Assembly (NCBI RefSeq): GCF_008271465.1 | Contig: NZ_VMDU01000014.1 | Span: 1-64,000, forward strand | Reading direction: 5' to 3' | Origin: Tabrizicola flagellatus | GTDB taxonomy: Bacteria; Pseudomonadota; Alphaproteobacteria; Rhodobacterales; Rhodobacteraceae | Length of the DNA: 64,000 bases | Shown here: piece by piece, positions 61,180 to 64,000 of the stretch | Layout: each line of letters begins with the position of its first letter | Numbering within the stretch: position 1 is the first letter of the stretch | Program-made: the position numbers and the translations under genes | Notes under the pieces: generated by a model | What the model saw: only the letters and a program-made list of their open reading frames with translations | Told to the model about the DNA's origin: nothing | Databases searched by the model: none

Positions 61180-61590
61180 ATGCGCCGCGCCTCGATCCTT
61201 CACGTCGTGACCTTCGTCGCCCTGGCGGCGACTGCTGGTTGCCAGGAGGAGGCGCCGGCCGGCGAGGCGGTGAGTGTTCCGTCGGGGCGGACACTGTCGC
61301 TGATCGACGTGATCACCAATGCACGCGGCCCGGCCGGGGCGACGGCGCGATTCCGGTTCCTGGCGCCGGGACTGAACGCCGATGACGCCGAGGCCGCGGC
61401 CGAGGACATGCAGGCGCTGTGCGACAGCTTTGCCATCAAGCGTATAGAGGGAATGGTGCCTGCGCCGCAGCAGATCGTGATCTCGTTTTCCAGCGAGGTC
61501 GTGCCCTTCGGCGAGGCTGCGCCCGGTGTCGTGCAGTTCTTCGAATCCTACCGCCCGGAAAACGGCACTTGTGTCTGGGAAGTTTTCTGA
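61180..61590 (+). CDS. Small lipoprotein of unknown function between pccB and pccA
   Basis: 136 residues from the ATG at 61180; a GTG at 61174 that overlaps the pccB stop (GTGA) is possible. Lipobox ATAGC (Cys near 21 of this form) after a hydrophobic start. The rest (LSLIDVITNARGPAGATARFRFLAPGL, QQIVISFSSEVVPFGEAAPGVVQFFESYRPENGTCVWEVF) is not a family I can name with certainty. It is coupled to pccB and may be cotranscribed with the carboxylase. Confidence 0.7.
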   Translation: MRRASILHVVTFVALAATAGCQEEAPAGEAVSVPSGRTLSLIDVITNARGPAGATARFRFLAPGLNADDAEAAAEDMQALCDSFAIKRIEGMVPAPQQIVISFSSEVVPFGEAAPGVVQFFESYRPENGTCVWEVF

Positions 61591-61801
61591 TGCGGACGCT
61601 AAATGTTGTTTTTTCGGCTGGCCTTGCACATTGGGCTGATGTAGGAACGCCACAGGTCGGGAACTTGGCCTCGCCGACATACCAATCCGGATCCGTTTCG
61701 GTTAGGGTGCAGACGGGCCGGGCCAAATCGGCCTTGAACAGCGAACAGGTGCCGGATACCCGCGCGGGGTCCGAAGCACCCCAAGAAGGATGGAGTAGAG
61801 G

Positions 61802-61936
61802 ATGTCGAAGAGCGCACGTCTCGTTCTGGTTCTGGCTATGGTGTCGGCTTTCGCCGCTTGCGCCAAGAAAGAGGCCCCGGTCGAGCCGGTGGAGCCGGTC
61901 ACGGTCGAGCCGACCTACACGGGCAAGTACAAGTAA
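61802..61936 (+). CDS. Very small lipoprotein, 44 residues
   Basis: MSKSARLVLVLAMVSAFAAC then AKKEAPVEPVEPVTVEPTYTGKYK. A signal sequence ends in the lipobox FAAC (Cys 20), followed by a short Pro/Glu/Val tail. AGAGG-type ribosome binding bases precede the ATG. Probably a tiny lipoprotein of the outer membrane. Before it, 61591-61801 holds no gene that I can see. Confidence 0.65.
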   Translation: MSKSARLVLVLAMVSAFAACAKKEAPVEPVEPVTVEPTYTGKYK

Positions 61937-62122
61937 TCGTGCGGAGCGGGCCTGCCGGCAGGCGCCGGTCGGGCCCGCGCCAACCCCCCGCCTCCCGCGG
62001 AGAGACGCGGTCGAGGCGCCAGCTTGCCGGCTATCGTCAGTGGTCGCGCCCCGTCCGGTCTGGGCCTCCCTGACAGTTTCGCCTATCCGTCCCGTCAGCC
62101 GCAGCGACAGAGGACAGGGCAG

Positions 62123-62521
62123 ATGCTGAAGCACAGGGGCTTCCCGGGCCGGATGCCGGGCACCGACTTCCAGTTCACCATCCGTCGGGCCAACGTGAAG
62201 GAGGGCGCGACGAAACTGATCCGGCGCGAGCGGTTCAAGGACCGCAAGCATCTGGACCGGATGGCGGACCGGGCCTTCATGGCCGCCCTCTGGCAGTATT
62301 TCGGCGCCGAACCCTTCCAGCGCGGCAATCTCGATGCCGGCCGGCTGTCCTGGCTGTTCGGCCGCGAGGTCGTCCCGGCCGAGGACCCGTTCGACCCCTG
62401 CTCTTATGAGGCGCTGCTGCGGATCGACGTCAGGCGCGCCGAGGCCGCCTTCCCCGAGGTCTTCGCGCCGGACGCGCCCGATGCGCTGGACGCCGGCGAC
62501 GACTGGGACGGGGAGGATTAG
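62123..62521 (+). CDS. Hypothetical cytoplasmic protein
   Basis: 132 residues from the ATG at 62123 (AGGACAGGGC upstream). Basic N-terminal half (RRANVKEGATKLIRRERFKDRKHLDRMADRAFMAALWQYFG) and acidic C-terminus (PDALDAGDDWDGED). No domain recognised and no signal peptide. Codon use is like its neighbours. It sits in the short-gene block between pccB and pccA. Confidence 0.6.
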   Translation: MLKHRGFPGRMPGTDFQFTIRRANVKEGATKLIRRERFKDRKHLDRMADRAFMAALWQYFGAEPFQRGNLDAGRLSWLFGREVVPAEDPFDPCSYEALLRIDVRRAEAAFPEVFAPDAPDALDAGDDWDGED

Positions 62522-62837
62522 GCATGATCTTGCCGAGCGCGAGTGGCTTTTGGCGCTGTTTTGCTCAGGCGCGGGCGGCTGTTTGCAAGGCAATTGCAAT
62601 GGGCGGATCGTGGCGCCATTGTTTCCTTGCGGGCCGGTGCCAGTCCAGCTCTGGCCTGCCCAATCTACGTTGTTACCCTTCCCCTTCTACTCGGTCCGGC
62701 CTGTCCCTGGCCGGGCCGATCCTGTCGCTGGAGCGGGTCCTTGCCGATTGCGCCGAGACGGCGAGAAACTGCTTTCAAATCCGCGATTTTGCGGTAGATT
62801 CCGCTGCAATAACAACAAACCCGCGAGGCAGTATCCC
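62522..62837. other. Intergenic region before the glycine-zipper lipoprotein
   Basis: 316 bases without a convincing gene; the open frames here have poor starts. It contains TTTGCAAG at 62582-62589 and ATTGCAAT at 62593-62600, which resemble the PccR boxes, and an AT-richer stretch (62772-62822) that probably holds the promoter of the lipoprotein gene. Confidence 0.4.
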
Positions 62838-63056
62838 ATGCGCAAGTCGCTTATCGTCTTTGCCCTTCTTTCCACATCGCTTGCCGGCTGCATGCAGGAC
62901 CCGGCATCGCGCGGCGCTGCCGGTGCGGCCGCCGGTGCGCTGGTCGCCGATGCGACCGAGAATGACGTGCTCGCCGGCGCGCTCATCGGCGGTCTTGCCG
63001 GGGTCGCGACCTGCGGCATCGAGCTGGGCCTGCCGCCCTGCCGCTCGGGCTACTGA
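62838..63056 (+). CDS. Small glycine-zipper lipoprotein
   Basis: 72 residues. Lipobox SLAGC (Cys near 18), then a glycine-zipper stretch (RGAAGAAAGALVADATENDVLAGALIGGLAGVATCG) and a C-terminal Cys (PPCRSGY). Similar in plan to the 87-residue protein at 44859-45122. It is followed by a strong terminator at 63092-63126, so it is not cotranscribed with pccA through read-through alone. Confidence 0.75.
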   Translation: MRKSLIVFALLSTSLAGCMQDPASRGAAGAAAGALVADATENDVLAGALIGGLAGVATCGIELGLPPCRSGY

Positions 63057-63091
63057 CGTAACCGCCTTCGGGCGGGTTCACCTGACACCAG

Positions 63092-63126
63092 GGACCATCC
63101 GGGCTGACCGCCCGGGTGGTCCTTTT
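63092..63126 (+). terminator. Intrinsic terminator before pccA
   Basis: Stem GGACCATCCGGG against CCCGGGTGGTCC (one G-T pair) with a 7-base loop, followed by TTTT. It lies 35 bases after the glycine-zipper gene and 22 bases before the pccA start. Confidence 0.88.
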
Positions 63127-63148
63127 GCATTCCGACTGGGGGGAGCCG

Positions 63149-64000
63149 ATGTTTGACAAGATCCTGATCGCCAACCGGGGCGAGATCGCCTGCCGCGTCA
63201 TCAAGACGGCGCGGAAGATGGGGATCAAGACGGTGGCCGTCTATTCCGACGCCGACCGCAACGCGCTGCATGTGCAGATGGCGGACGAGGCGGTGCATAT
63301 CGGCCCGCCCCCCGCCGCGCAGTCCTACATCGTGATCGACAGGATCATGGAGGCGATCCGCCAGACCGGCGCGCAGGCGGTGCATCCTGGCTATGGCTTC
63401 CTGTCGGAGAACCGCAACTTCGCGGCGGCGCTTGAGGCGGCGGGGGTGGTTTTCATCGGCCCGCCCAGCCCGGCCATCGAGGCGATGGGCGACAAGATCA
63501 CCTCGAAGAAGATCGCGGCCGAGGCCGGGGTTTCCACGGTGCCGGGCTACATGGGCCTGATCGCCGATGCGGACGAGGCGGTGAGGATCAGCCGCGACAT
63601 CGGCTATCCGGTGATGATCAAGGCGAGCGCCGGCGGCGGCGGCAAGGGCATGCGGATCGCCTGGAACGATGCCGAGGCGGCGGAGGGGTTCCAGTCCTCG
63701 AAGAACGAGGCGGCGGCATCGTTCGGCGACGACCGCATCTTCATCGAGAAGTTCGTCACCCAGCCGCGACACATCGAGATCCAGGTGCTGGCCGACAAGC
63801 ACGGCAACTGCGTCTACCTGCACGAACGTGAATGTTCGATCCAGCGCCGGAACCAGAAGGTGATCGAGGAGGCCCCGAGCCCATTCCTGGACGAGGCGAC
63901 GCGGAAGGCGATGGGCGAACAGGCCTGCGCCCTGGCCAAGGCCGTGGGCTATACCAGCGCCGGGACGGTGGAGTTCATCGTCGATGGCAACCGCAACTTC
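63149..64000 (+). CDS. pccA: Propionyl-CoA carboxylase, alpha subunit (truncated by the window end)
   Basis: First 284 residues from the ATG at 63149 with GGGGGGAG upstream. Biotin carboxylase domain: [60 protein letters not shown]-grasp motif [16 protein letters not shown] near residue 157, and [36 protein letters not shown]. The C-terminal biotin-carrier part lies outside the window. It carboxylates its own biotin, and PccB moves the carboxyl to propionyl-CoA. PccA rather than AccC is favoured by linkage to pccB and pccR. Confidence 0.93.
   Translation, partial: MFDKILIANRGEIACRVIKTARKMGIKTVAVYSDADRNALHVQMADEAVHIGPPPAAQSYIVIDRIMEAIRQTGAQAVHPGYGFLSENRNFAAALEAAGVVFIGPPSPAIEAMGDKITSKKIAAEAGVSTVPGYMGLIADADEAVRISRDIGYPVMIKASAGGGGKGMRIAWNDAEAAEGFQSSKNEAAASFGDDRIFIEKFVTQPRHIEIQVLADKHGNCVYLHERECSIQRRNQKVIEEAPSPFLDEATRKAMGEQACALAKAVGYTSAGTVEFIVDGNRNF

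Noticed and set aside
1-64000. tRNA, rRNA, CRISPR arrays, insertion sequences or prophage
   Set aside because: No cloverleaf-like or rRNA-like text, no regularly spaced direct repeats, and no transposase or phage structural motif was seen. A dedicated search would be needed to exclude small RNAs.

Overview
The window is about 69 percent GC and densely packed on both strands. It is chromosomal DNA of an alphaproteobacterium, almost certainly of the family Rhodobacteraceae (Rhodobacter/Paracoccus type). The evidence is the gene content: ParE, CarD-FdxA-S4-Suv3 helicase, choXWV with betI and betA, pccR/pccB/pccA, and MetR-MetF. Many small lineage-specific genes and GC-rich intergenic palindromes fit the same family. 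No rRNA, tRNA, CRISPR array, insertion sequence or prophage was found.

Layout. 1-240: tail of an AT-richer ORF of unknown type. 241-8.8 kb: parE, an epimerase, an MliC-META envelope protein, a GST, PPK2, a DUF1007-NicO metal exporter pair and a MATE pump. 8.9-13.5 kb: capsule export and initiation genes (kpsC, a wza-like lipoprotein, kpsS). 13.6-15.7 kb: riboflavin synthase, two small genes and carD. 16-20.1 kb: fdxA, an S4 protein, an Suv3-type helicase and a TPR protein. 20.2-26.9 kb: an SCP2 protein with a hydrolase, a NavAb-like sodium channel, a META lipoprotein, nusB-ribH-ribB, and cobS/cobT. 27-33 kb: a 992-residue envelope protein that resembles fused GspL/PilM and GspC/PilP parts, a SIMPL protein and two unknown proteins. 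33-40 kb: metY, a VOC protein, YefM/YoeB toxin-antitoxin, a KefC-like antiporter, a thioesterase and metR/metF. 40-44.7 kb: aroQ, an acyl-CoA-ligase-like gene, a thiolase-like gene, and a convergent bioMNY biotin ECF transporter. 44.9-50.6 kb: a glycine-zipper lipoprotein, gabT, dprA and topA. 50.8-56 kb: choV-choW-choX facing betI-betA. 56-64 kb: a YdcH-like protein, the propionyl-CoA regulator PccR, two transporters, pccB, small envelope genes and the start of pccA.

Functional themes. Choline is imported by ChoXWV and oxidised by BetA under BetI control; a palindrome in the divergent promoter fits BetI. Propionyl-CoA carboxylase (pccB, pccA) appears to be controlled by PccR through TTTGCAAA boxes upstream of both pccR and pccB. 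Sulfur and one-carbon metabolism (metY, metR-metF), cobamide assembly (cobS, cobT) and riboflavin synthesis (ribE, ribB, ribH) are each represented.

The non-coding part carries several signals. There are five long imperfect palindromes, each starting 2-8 nt after a stop codon. A fully nested triple palindrome lies between topA and choV. A GC-rich palindromic element appears to have entered one coding gene twice in frame. An AT-rich island of about 90 bp sits inside kpsC. YefM/YoeB is preceded by three operator-like hexamers at exact 12-bp spacing. The least explained gene group is the ligase/thiolase pair next to the biotin transporter.
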